This document shows, in pieces, positions 1 to 9,725 of a DNA stretch of 17,832 bases. This DNA comes from Coemansia sp. RSA 1804 (taxonomy: Eukaryota > Kickxellomycota > Kickxellomycetes > Kickxellales > Kickxellaceae). A program made the translations under genes and the position numbers. Positions within the stretch are counted from its first letter, which is position 1. Each line of letters opens with the position of its first letter. The notes under the pieces were generated by a model. That model ran no database searches and was not told the origin of the DNA. It saw only the letters and a list, made by a program, of their open reading frames with translations. The DNA is taken from assembly GCA_027578815.1 (NCBI GenBank), contig JANBTH010000415.1, positions 1 through 17,832 of the forward strand, written 5' to 3'.

Positions 1-802
1 GATCCCTGGCCCTTACTTGCTAAGCCATCTGACAGCACGTCTGCAGGAGCATGTCTGCCGAGTATTTGACATGTCATTTTTTGTGCTCTTCCAGCTTTCC
101 TCTATTGCCCCATATTCATATTGTTACAGCCAGAGAAATAGTTTTAATGTAAATGCCACTAAAGAGCGATGGTGCAGCCAATTGCTCGATTTCTTTCAAG
201 TCACTACCAGATATAGGCTTCCTATGCATTTTTGGCTTGTTTGGTTTTGTTAAAAACGCCACCTACTCAATTGTTTTTTTTCTTCATCCTTTTTCCTTTC
301 CTCCCCTGTTTTGTTGCCGAATAACCATAGCAAGGATGCTGCTCTAACTGTCGTCCGGTTACTTGCGAAAGAACCCTCTGCCTTATTTCTTTTCTCCTTC
401 ATGTTTGAATGGTTGGTTATATCACCCATTCTATTGCAAAAGTCAGATAGAGATGGAGGAAAGAGGCTTTCTTTTCTCTGATATCACTTTCTTTGTTTTC
501 AATTGCTGGGGTTGCTAAACAGCAGCCACAATGAAGTATTATATATGACTGCTGAAAATGTTGCTGATTACAGCTATATCTTTTGCTCCTTTCTCTTCAT
601 CAACAAAGCAATGGCTTTTGCGCTCTTGTCTTTCTTTATTTCCTTTATTCTCATTAATAGCGGGGGTTGTGCTAGAAATTTGGCAGTTATAGAAATTAAT
701 GACAGCCATAGTTGGCCAAATGCTTTGCAATATGCGCAGTCTATTGTCATAATGCTAAGAAAACAAAATCATTCTTTCATTAAACGTACGTTGCTTGTGT
801 AG
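1..802 (+). other. 5' flank or first intron of the recombinase-like gene; no exon placed
   Basis: No gene can be assigned here with confidence. The stretch is pyrimidine-rich and AT-rich, and it ends in a clear 3' splice site (TTGCTTGTGTAG, ending at 802) in front of the first well-supported exon of the downstream gene. That exon starts in the middle of a codon (its first two bases are AT), so an earlier exon ending in phase 1 must exist. Bases 1-61 read open in frame 1 and end in phase 1 before a weak donor (GTATTT at 62). Joining there would be frame-consistent, but the donor is poor and the peptide is not recognisable. The real first exon may instead lie left of the window. Confidence 0.4.
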
Positions 803-3800
803 ATCTAAAAGAGTCCCAGGAGCTCTATCAGAATTGCGAGTTTATTTCCAAAAAGACCCGCTCTATCTATGCATGGCGAGCAGCACTGTGGGTCCGCTAC
901 TGCAAGGAGCATGACACTGACTTTAATGTGACCGAAGACAAGCTCATTGATTACCTCGACTGGCTGTTTGAAATTGACCTTATTAACAGAATCAACACCA
1001 AAAAGAGTTATGTTCCTGACATACTGAGGGATCACATGGGCAGCGTCATTTGTTTGTGGAGGATACAAACAGGAAACAACCCAGATCTAGTCTCACCAAA
1101 GGAGGGCACGCGGTACCAGGCGAAATGGGATGAAATCCTGCGCAACTACCCACGCCGCGAGAGATTCCAACCACGCGCATATATACCTGAGACGCAGGCG
1201 TTTGATACCACAGGCTCTAACAGCAGATCGGCTGGACTAGCAGTAGCACCACCCAATATATATCCCGCAGCAATCCCCACACCATCGCACAACAATGGCA
1301 GCTACACCAGACACTACAACCACAGTCAGTTACAAGACCAGCACGAGCACCGCTATATGTCTGCTTCCACAGACCACCAAACACCGTACTCTTATAGTCG
1401 CTACCAGAATCAACAATATGAGTACCATGCGCAGGAGCAGCCGCCGCACCCCGATTCTCGCCTTGCTGGTCGTCCTGCTAGATTATCAGAGCCTGTGGAG
1501 CTGGAATGGCAGCTCCAGTGGCTACAAAGCGGTGACTGGGCGCCGACCATTGCTCGGTTTCTATTTACAATTGCCATGAGCACTTGGAGCGAAGCTGCTG
1601 ATGTCGTTGGGTTGAAGATCATGGATGCGCGTTTTGGTTCAAGCACAATGGCCCCTCGTCTGCCATCATCGGTTCTACGCATATCATTGACTGTAAACTC
1701 TGCCAATAGTGCACGTTCAGACCCAGGTGCTGGCTCATATCCCGTAACACCATCACGGCAACAGGTAATGTAAACAGATGATTGATTGCACATTCCTTTC
1801 CATTGTTTCCACAACATCTCTAGCTAGAAAGTGAAATAAGCAATCTATGCTTGTTCTTACTTTTTTATTGCAGCATTCCTTATTCTTTTTGCCTTGCTCA
1901 TACGCTCTATCTTTGTCTGGCAGACAGCTATAGCCTTACACCTACCAACCGGCACATTATTCCCCTCATTTTTTAGCGTTTGAATGAAGAGTAGAAGCCC
2001 GTAGCATCTTGCTTTGTTCTTATGCTCCCTTCCCCGTGCTTTAGAACAAAGACACTGATGACATGTTTACATTTTCTTTTTTTTCCTTTCTTCATGTCCA
2101 CACGCACACAAAATTACCTGAACAATGGATGTATGCTTGTTTTACATCTACGCAATGTATATTTTAAAGCCTAGTAGTGCCAGCTATTGATGATGCTGGT
2201 AGCATATTTGTCTCTGGCCGACCATTTTCCCCGCTTTCCTCTGCTTTTACTTATTGTTCTTGTCCGCTACTTGCTGCGGAGACAGGACAATAAGAATGAA
2301 CCAAGGAATGTCACAAGAGTTGCTGATGCTTTATTCACGCTCTTGGTCGTCAAAATATTCTATAATACATCCTGTCTCATATGATACATCTTTCTTTGGA
2401 AACATATACATGCTCCATCCTTGCAAATATTCTTTTGTAAACTTGCTGTCTGTACATGTTGGTCAGTTGAACTGGGTTGCATTTCTATTTCCTGCTGTTC
2501 GATCATTCTTTTTATTTTCATTTCCAAAGACAGCAGTTTAGATTTGCTGCTATTACCCCCGTGCCTCCGCTGTAAGGTGGACAGACACTGGAAAATGTCT
2601 AAAAGTATCCATGCCTTACTGTCACGAGAACAGCGTTTTAAACATTATTATAATCTGAGAAATACCCAGAGGGTGGGAGTCTCCATGTTTATGTTTGGCT
2701 GCAGCTGCAGCTGCAGTTGCAGCTTCAGTTGCAGGGGCAATAGCAGCATCAGGTTCTCGTCTATTTTGGTGCATCAAGCGCGTTATTCTCAATTCTCTTT
2801 TAGCATCGCAACATTGAAAAATGCCATTTCACTTGGCATCGTATATTGGGCCTTGGCACATGGGCGAGCACTTCTATAGCTTGTCTTGTGCAATACGGCA
2901 GTAATTACCCAAGAATAGCAGTCTTCACATGACATGCGGTTATCCTCCGTGTTCTGTCCCGAGTCTGGTATTGGGTTTTTTGTTGATGTCAAAAGGGAGA
3001 TCCATTATTTCTTTTTGCATCCTAGCCATTGCAGCTCAACAATTTTGTGTTTAATTCCTGTTTCTCCAGACGTGTCATATGCTCTATTATAGCTGTCAAT
3101 GAAGCTAGAAGCAGTGCCCATCTTTCTACTCTTGCTGCTATTCCAGTGATCTGCGTGCAGCGTGATCGTAGTGTTTTTTAACGTGGAGATTGAATAGGCA
3201 CTTTTCCTAGGGCTCACATGCCTGTTTCGCAAGCAGCGTCTCTTCACATGAAGAGGCTGTTTATACACGCTATGCCTATAGGCTACCTGTCTGCAGGGAA
3301 CACATGCTAACATTTGTGTTTTATTGTTTGTCTCTCCCGTCATTTCTTTCTGTCTTGTTCTGGCTTTTGCCTTGTAATGTAGTTCAGCATTATTCGTGCA
3401 CGAAATCCTCTTTTTTGCGCATGGAATGCATTGGCCATGGTGCTTTTTTATCGCTGGCACATTGCAGAGCACTCGCCTCCTACATTTGCCAATGCGTCGT
3501 GGCAGAACATGCTTGTTATTCCACCAGCACCAGGCAGCCTAGACATGTCGACATCGCCAGAACTAGATGTTGGAAGTAGCAATATTGGACTTTCTGCAGG
3601 CGCAGTAGAATCAGGGCGCGTTTCTGCCAATGAACGTCTGGATTTGGTGCATGAACTTTTACCAGCCGAAAGACTACCCATGGAAAGGTAAGCCCATGAA
3701 TTTCCCGGCCATAACTCTAGCCTGGAGTTGCTTGTTTGCAAACATTCTTCTTCCAAAATACCATCCGCCTTTATGGCTCTTTACTTTCTAGTCTATTATC

Positions 3801-6800
3801 TGGACTAATTCGTGGAAGTAAATTTATTGCCCAATCGTATTTTCTAGTCACTACATAAAAGCTAGAGGATTGCCAATATTAATTTACTCGCTTTGCATTG
3901 CATGTGCGCTGCTCTTCCTTTTAATTGCTATTTTCGGCAACTGTTTACTTGCTGTTTGCAGGGCGTCCATATTCTGCCATTTTTAGCTATTTTTAGCGAA
4001 TTGTTTGTATTCCGTTTCGAATGATCCAGATAATTGAGCTATTTTCTATTTTCAAGCGTCCGCCATCTTACTTGATATGGAAATACAGCAAAGTCGATAT
4101 TATTGACTTGAGGCTCTTTAATCACACTGCTTTATGCCTTCCCCATCTTTGATATTCGCTGTGGCTCTTTTGCGATTTGTAATTGGTACTTGCGACCTTT
4201 TGTTTGTTTGTTTGTCTGTTTGTTTTTGCTGAAACCAACACGGAATCATTGCAGAGCATTGTGGATTGGGTGTTATTGTGGATAATACTGTTTCTTATGG
4301 AGAATGTTTTACATATTTGAGTACATTGGTTATCGGAATCTATAGCGAACAACACAGTTTTCTATTATTACCTGTACTAACAGATCTATTCAACTACTGA
4401 TAGGGTTGTCCGACAGCGAACGTTTGACCGCGCCCAGCAGCTATTTGTCAATTATGAGGCTACAGAAAGCCCTGGCGGTCGTGATTCCCGTATGGCACGC
4501 GGTGGTAACGGAAGTACTGGCAGCAACAACAAACTGATGCCTCTAATAGACACCATGTCTTTAGACCGGCTTTCCGTCCTAGCTCCTGAGAATAGTGGCT
4601 ACTACGAACACCAACACTGCATACAACGGCACAAGGTTATTCCTTCTGACTCGGTACAACATTCGGTAAGTCGCCTTGATGAATTTCATAAGCAGTTACT
4701 TGCAGAAATATGAATTTGGCTTTTTAATTGCTGTATATCGCTTGAGCAATTTGCAAATGTAAAAGCCATCTTTTAATTAACCAGGATATATGCAAAAGAT
4801 GCAAATATACATTCTGAACTGTTGTCTTCATACCAGAACAACAGACCATGTACACTGCATGGTCTTCCTTTTCCACTCCCATGATCTGGAGGTAGCAATT
4901 GTATTGCTAACGTTACCGTTCAGTTGCCCTGTATTCTCACTTTCCATTATATACTGGTACCTGCAGCTGTGTATAATATCTGTCATCCCCACACTATTTT
5001 GGCATTTCAATAATCTTTTTTATTAAGCTGTAGATATTCCCGTGGGCAACAACGATGATGAACACAGCTCCAAGCAATATTAGCGTGGACGAAAAGCGAA
5101 CCACAAGCCGCTTCTTGGACTTTCTTCTTGATTTGCGAATTGTTCTTTTGCAGGTAAGTAAAGCTGGCCAAAATATCGTCTACTCAGCAATGTCAAATAT
5201 TTTCCACCATGTTTTGTTTTCTTTTCTGCTGCTGCTGAACCCATTTCCTAATTCGTGTCTGCATGTCAAATGGTCGATAAGATTCCTGTTGTGCTAATAT
5301 GCAGCCTCGGTCTTTCACTCCCCCCCCTTTTCTCAGCGATGTTGGCATCTAAAAACTCTTTCCCCTGACATGCAGAGCATGTTTTTTCATGCATGACATT
5401 CCCACAAAACTGGTGTTTTATGCACTTCGGCTCTTGCCGCTGCCTTCTTTTCGTCATTCTGCTGGCCAAAAGAGGCCAATCCACCTTGCCATCTATTTGA
5501 TTGTGGGTTTATTACAACCAACGCGGATCCACGCAGAGATATTATATGCCATCTAATATATGGCCAGACAAGCAGTTCGAGATAAGAATGTGGAATGTTT
5601 TTGTGCAGAAATGATTTTTGATTGTGGTTTGCACTGACGAGTATTTAATATGTGGTAATCATTTTCTGGTTTGCATCGAATAAGGCGATTCAATTCTTGC
5701 ACGCGTGCATGTTGCAACTTGTTTGCACAAAGTTTGTGCAACGTTCGTATATATGAATGCTTTTTGTTTTCTGACTATTACGCAATGATGCATTAACAAT
5801 ATTTGCACTAAAATATTCACGGCGTTTTGTGCTTTCGGTTTTTGTAGGATATTGCCATGCTCAAGTGCTGCGCAGCCCAACTACCTGACGGATATTATGC
5901 GTCAAATGCCATTTTGAACCATCCTGTTTTCAACACACACGAATTTACCTCTTTCTGCAATATCATGCAAACAGAAGCTTCCGATGAAATACGCACCCTA
6001 GTGTATGACCTTGATTTTGCATTTGGAAGCGGCGAACAATATCGGACCCAAACCAGTGGTGCATTCACTGCTCCCAGAGGTGGTCTTTACGAAAAGCCCG
6101 AGGGCCTACAACCCCCCATTTCGGATGTGACCATTTCTGGCCGGGGCATCGTGCTGCCACCGATATCGTCGCCAAGGAAAGATGCAGTAATGGGAGGAGA
6201 AAGCCCGAACGATGAGACATTTTCCCCAACCATATCGTCTTCACCTCCTGTTTCTGTGGGTGAAATTCAAAGCGCTGCACCGGATGCAATGACTGCAGAC
6301 AGTCCGCGCAGTACAGAAACCCGTATAAAAAACTTATCTATTCCAGAAGGTTCTCAGCCAATGTCCCACAGCCTCCCGTCACGACCTCTGGACCACTGGG
6401 GCGACGAAAATTCGAGATCTGCGGCAACCACTACTGCTAACACGCCAGGCAGCGTAGGAATACCATATGCGCCAAAGCGCCGTCGTCCGGAGTACGGCGG
6501 TGGTCCACTCCTCCCGGCACTATCTGGCATGCCCATGGGCACTTCCGGTTCACATCTTCCTGTCAGATCGCCAAGGACCACAGCAAACCGTATTCATGGG
6601 CCGCCTTACTCGCAGTATCAGCGGATTACGCGTTCGCCCCCAAGAATGGCGTACTCGCCCAACATTCCAGTTTCCAATATCGAGGCATCGCACAGTGTAA
6701 ACAGACCATCACGCGCATCTCTGCCATCAATAGCTCAGTTTACACGGTCCCCCACTATGACATCATCTCTGATGAATGTCGGCAGTCCAAATATCGGCCG

Positions 6801-7176
6801 TGGCTCTGGACAACAGCATTATTTGCATCTACATCAACAGCAGCAACAGCATCCTTATTCCAATTTGCATCCATACATTGGAAATGCCCAAAGGAGAGAC
6901 CCAGATACAGGTATTCTTTCCGACAACAGCATGAGAAGACCTAGTGACTCAGCAACGGGTGACAACAGCAGCAACAGTGGCCGTGTGGATATGGTGGCTG
7001 GCCGCGATGAATATGGGCTCAGTGAGATTGAGCAGATAAAGATGCTCAGGGAAGAAAATGCATATTTGCGTCAACGGCTGCAGAGACTTGAGGCTTCTGT
7101 CACGCAGAAACATGCTGAAGTCCTGGGATGGATGAACCACATTGAAAAGCAATTTGCACGCAAGGATAGCAATTAA
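803..7176 (+). CDS. Ndc10_II/GCR1-like protein, Crypton recombinase-derived, five exons, 5' partial
   Basis: Probably a nuclear DNA-binding protein. Exons seen: 803-1764, 3383-3687, 4404-4665, 5034-5153, 5848-7176; all junctions are GT..AG and in phase, giving 991 codons. Exon 1 starts with a helical segment (about 805-1130, rich in Trp, Tyr and basic residues) resembling a core-binding domain. A His/Gln/Tyr-rich linker follows. The recombinase-like part then runs across exons 1 to 5: TWSEAADVVGLKIMDARF (1582-1635), ALAMVLFYRWHI (exon 2), IFPW (5034-5045) and FLDFLLDLRIVLLQDIAMLK across the last junction. From memory this is the pattern of the Ndc10_II family. The expected catalytic Arg is Trp (1585-1587), which suggests loss of recombination activity. 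The tail (about 6050-7010) is rich in Ser-Pro, with a Gln/His run, and ends in a coiled coil (about 7018-7155). No GCR1_C domain was seen. An AATAAA lies at 7182, just after the stop. Family assignment is from memory and the start is missing. Confidence 0.72.
1765..3382 (+). other. Intron 1 (1618 nt) of the recombinase-like gene
   Basis: The donor is GTAATG after CAACAG and the acceptor is TAATGTAG before TTCAGCATT. Exon 1 ends in phase 0 and the exon from 3383 opens in phase 0, so the direct join is frame-consistent and continues the family pattern. The interior is AT-rich with only short open frames. I found no convincing additional exon or transposon ORF, although the length leaves room for one. 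A CAG acceptor five bases downstream (ending at 3387) would break the frame. Confidence 0.6.
2699..2734 (+). repeat. CTGCAG-type hexamer repeat
   Basis: Six imperfect copies of the self-complementary hexamer CTGCAG (variants TTGCAG and CTTCAG) lie in the large first intron. It is low-complexity DNA. No frame through it connects to recognisable coding sequence. Confidence 0.8.
3688..4403 (+). other. Intron 2 (716 nt) of the recombinase-like gene
   Basis: The donor GTAAGC follows GGAAAG and the acceptor CTACTGATAG precedes GGTTGTCCG. A branch-like TACTGAT sits just before the acceptor. It joins phase 2 to phase 2, rebuilding an Arg codon from AG plus G. The interior is AT-rich and contains a TGTT microsatellite; no other feature was seen. 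Confidence 0.75.
4198..4227 (+). repeat. TGTT tetranucleotide microsatellite
   Basis: A run of TTTG/TGTT units with one interruption (TGTC) lies inside intron 2. It is a simple repeat and is not coding. Confidence 0.85.
4666..5033 (+). other. Intron 3 (368 nt) of the recombinase-like gene
   Basis: A consensus donor GTAAGT follows ATTCG and the acceptor AAGCTGTAG precedes ATATTCCCG. Both sides are phase 0. The downstream exon opens directly with the IFPW motif typical of the family, which supports the junction. Nothing else was seen in it. Confidence 0.8.
5154..5847 (+). other. Intron 4 (694 nt) of the recombinase-like gene
   Basis: The donor GTAAGT follows CTTTTGCAG and the acceptor GGTTTTTGTAG precedes GATATTGCC. 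Both sides are phase 0. The junction sits inside the conserved LRIVLLQ-DIAMLK segment, so it is well supported. The intron carries a tight cluster of three palindromes at 5698-5741, described separately. Confidence 0.85.
5698..5741. repeat. Cluster of three palindromes with TTGCA-type half-sites
   Basis: Within 44 bases there are a perfect 12-base palindrome TGCACGCGTGCA (5698-5709), a perfect 8-base palindrome GTTGCAAC (5711-5718) and a perfect 9+1+9 inverted repeat TTGCACAAAGTTTGTGCAA (5723-5741). All share TTGCA/TGCAA-like arms. They lie about 110 bases before the last exon. They could be binding sites for a dimeric protein or an RNA hairpin cluster; no function is shown. Confidence 0.7.
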
Positions 7177-7419
7177 AAGTGAATAAACGATTGCATTTAA
7201 TTTACTTTTTCAATTATTATTTTCCGTATGTAAGTAATTCCATTCAAATTAAGTGCTTTGAAATATCCAGAGTTGTTGCTATAGGGCATTAATTTTTCTT
7301 TTTTTTTTTTTGCACAACAGTTGTTGCAAACATTGTATGAAAAATAAATGATGATATATTTATAAGAAAGGGGTTTTCTGTTCCATAAAAGCCAAACTGG
7401 CTGGTCAAATGTCAGACCA
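7177..7419. other. Convergent 3' intergenic region
   Basis: This is the spacer between the + strand recombinase-like gene and the - strand protease gene. An AATAAA at 7182-7187 can serve the + strand gene. The region has a long T run (about 7298-7310) followed by an imperfect inverted repeat TTGCACAACAGTTGTTGCAA (7310-7329), whose arms resemble the palindromes in intron 4. No coding sequence was seen. Confidence 0.5.
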
Positions 7420-8646
7420 TTAGATCCCAAGGGTTGTGAAAACAATGGCTATGATACTTGCAGCTGCTGTTAGTACTGTATATGGCTGGATTGTAGCGGT
7501 TCCAGAACTAACGGTTGAGGAAGGGCCAGTTGAAGAATCAGTATTTTCACCGTTCAAAAAGTCGAGGAGATCGAATTTTTCAGAAGAGGTTTGTGATTCA
7601 TTTGAAGAGGACGATAACAAGTCACCATCGCCAGAAGTAGCAGTGCTCCTATGCCAAAAGTAAAACACAAGTGCAACAACAAAAAAAAGAAACCGTGTGT
7701 ATACAGATTAGTAGACATTCATTTTAAGATGCAGTAACATATGTTCATGAGTGAGCCAAGCGTGTGTAGTCGATATTTACTCTTCATCCGTGTTGGCGCC
7801 CTGGATTTGACGAAGCCCGCCAGTGGTGGAATCAACAAATGACTTGTAATGGTTGACGTGGGTGAACAAGCTGACCATCCCAGCACCGCCACAGCTGGCA
7901 GTAATCGTCTGTCCCGGTCCAGCGGTACCAAAGCTTGTAATGCCGACAAGCACGTTGTTTCCATCAACCTGGCGAATCAGCGGTCCGCCAGAGTCTCCAG
8001 GACAAGTGTCACTGCCTGTATCTGCAGCTACGCAAATGCGGGCGCCATCGTTCCCTGTAAACTTTGTGTCCTTTGCACTGCACTCGGCCTGCGACAGAGT
8101 TTTGAGATCTGCTTTCTTCAAATTCTTTGACGACGACGAGCCGTTCTCAGAAGTGTAGCCCCATCCGAGAGCAGTCACTGTAACCCCGTCACCAACAGAA
8201 GTGGTATCGATTGAGATAGTCGAGGAGTTGCCACTGCTTGTGATAGCCGAGCCAAGCTTGAGCAGCGCCAGATCATTGACCATTGAGGAGTCATCGTACG
8301 CTGGATGCACGGTGACCGATGTCACGGCGGTTGCTTTTGAGGGGTCTGGGTTGTATTCAGCCATGCCAATGTACACCTTAATATCGTCGGCTGAGGCCGT
8401 CTTTATACAGTGTGCAGCTGTGATGACCCAGTCATCGGAAATAATGGATCCGCCACAGAATGTCTTTTCAGCTTTGTTCTGCAAGTACACGATAAATGGG
8501 TATTCGCTCTTGTTTGCTTCAGACCCGCCAAGAATACGTGGATGAAGATTGCTGCTTCCTGAATGGTGCACGTGCGAGGCAGATGCGAGCATTGAGCCCG
8601 ACGCCAGTGCTATCGCGCCAAGAACAGCAAAGAAACTTTTCGCCAT
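7420..8646 (-). CDS. S1 trypsin-like serine protease, probably with an alternative GPI-anchored form
   Basis: An extracellular endoprotease. The unspliced frame (8646-7777) gives 289 residues: signal peptide (about 1-23), short propeptide, activation site R37-ILGG, His79 in TAAHC, Asp125 in NDLALLKL and Ser219 in GDSGGP. Asp213, six residues before the serine, predicts cleavage after Arg/Lys. Six cysteines fit three S1 disulfides (64-80, 189-205, 215-252). Possible N-glycosylation sites are N45, N140 and N168. The stop TAA overlaps a donor (GA|GTAAAT). Splicing 7780-7649 joins exon 1 (8646-7781) to exon 2 (7648-7420) in frame and rebuilds Glu289. It adds 75 residues rich in Ser/Thr that end in a hydrophobic stretch (345-364) after small residues (about 336-338), like a GPI-attachment signal. 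The spliced product is 364 residues. The protease call is certain; the second exon is inferred. Confidence 0.93.
7649..7780 (-). other. 132-nt intron whose 5' splice site contains the trypsin stop codon
   Basis: On the - strand the donor is GTAAAT (7780-7775), so the intron-retained message stops at once at TAA. A TACTAAT branch site lies at 7713-7707, followed by a T-rich tract and the acceptor GGCATAG (ending 7649). All intron signals are present at the expected places. The exon junction restores the GAG codon, so the two isoforms are identical through residue 289. Confidence 0.7.
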
Positions 8647-9323
8647 CCCGTTTTTCCAGGCTGTGGAAGATATGCTCCTTTAGTCTATGGAATGCTGGTG
8701 ATAATGATACTAATAATGATGCACCCTGCTGCTAATATTCGCTTGTCGCTCTCCCCGTTTTCCTTATTGACGTAAATACAGGCGTAATCTCCTGGCCGTA
8801 AAAGTGTAAGAGTAAGATCCTTGTTGCCAGATAGTAGAAATAAAATGGAAAAATAGAAATGTTTTAGCGACAACAATAGCCAGTTCTCCGGTATTTCACA
8901 AGAACAGGAAAAGCGGATTCCTGCAATGATGTATTTATACTCATCTCGTCCATTGTAAGACGCAAGATAAAACATGCACTCGATCGAGCTTCTTGCAACA
9001 GTCAGTGTACTGGGAATGCAATGAGAGGAGGTTTGGACGACTGTGAAAGATGGCCACCACTTGTGTACCAGAGCCATCCAATCCCACGCATTTTCACCCA
9101 ATCTTCAATTCCGTTTGTGGAACAGCAAGACCTGATCCGTAGGACAGTGGGGGGTTATTTTCCGTTCGGTAATGGAAAATTCTAAACTAGCCAAACAGAT
9201 GAGGGTATTTTTAGAACTTTTTGCATGCGGTTTGCAAAATTAGATTGTGAAAATCCAGTATTTTTATAACTGGAATATTGCTTTGCCTGCATCCCAAATG
9301 TCTTTTAAAGCTAGCCGCTTATT
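8647..9323 (-). promoter_or_regulatory. 5' flank of the trypsin gene
   Basis: This is non-coding AT-rich DNA upstream of the protease ATG. On the - strand a TATAAATA lies at 8939-8932, about 290 bases before the start codon. It could be a TATA box if the 5' leader is long. Further out are an inverted repeat TTTTGCA-N7-TGCAAAA (9219-9239) and a small AT-rich hairpin TCCAGT...ACTGGA (9254-9274). The 138-codon open frame in this stretch shows no protein character. Confidence 0.35.
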
Positions 9324-9680
9324 CTACGGCTTGACGACACCCAGATGAGATAACCGCTTAACGAGCCTGAGGGCGGAAATAAAAAAAGTTGGAATTATGT
9401 TGTTTGGTGTAACCGCCCCCGCCTTTCTTCTTAAAACAAGGTTAAAGCGTTGCACAGGTTCAGGTTCGGGTAAATAACGTAATAAAAGCATTCGAACAGT
9501 ATGAAGAGCCATTTTGTTCTGTGGAAACAATACAGGATCATCCCACCCACCAAAGTAAGCAAACTTCAACGCCCGTCCTCCTTCATCTTTGTCCAAGTAT
9601 TGTTTGGCAAATTGCTTCTCTCGCCTTGACAGCGCAAGTCCATTTTGTAGGGCATCTAGAGAAGATTCTCTTTCTGACTT
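9324..9680 (-). other. Unrecognised open frame, possible small gene, terminal exon or gene relic
   Basis: An open - strand frame runs from a stop at 9681-9683 to a stop at 9324. It has no convincing ATG of its own near its start. Its upstream half reads like real protein (SRREKQFAKQYLDKDEGG, then KFAYFGGWDDPVLFPQ). I do not recognise a family. A 3' splice site with a pyrimidine tract (TCTTCTCTAG) lies in front of base 9655, so this may be a terminal exon. The kelch gene ends just upstream at 9726, and its 3' end holds a GTAAGC donor (9806-9801). The phases match only if a poorer acceptor before 9677 is used. It could also be a decayed gene. The later half is less protein-like. Confidence 0.3.
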
Positions 9681-9725
9681 TTATACATTAAAGCACTCTC
9701 ACATCTGGCATCTCTTGCGGTTTGG

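Noticed and set aside
503..802. A 99-codon frame with hydrophobic stretches before exon 803
   Set aside because: It runs through the splice acceptor into the exon in a different frame from the conserved protein. The hydrophobicity reflects T-rich intron sequence.
2699..2800. Alanine-rich reading of the CTGCAG repeat as an extra exon
   Set aside because: The open frame is short, bounded by stops, and has no matching splice sites linking it to the flanking exons.
3005..3472. A 155-codon - strand frame rich in Lys/Arg/Cys
   Set aside because: It overlaps a well-supported + strand exon and its splice site. The cysteines do not form a known zinc-binding pattern.
8685..9101. A 138-codon - strand open frame upstream of the trypsin gene
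   Set aside because: The composition is that of random AT-rich DNA, there is no domain, and it occupies the expected promoter/leader of the protease gene.
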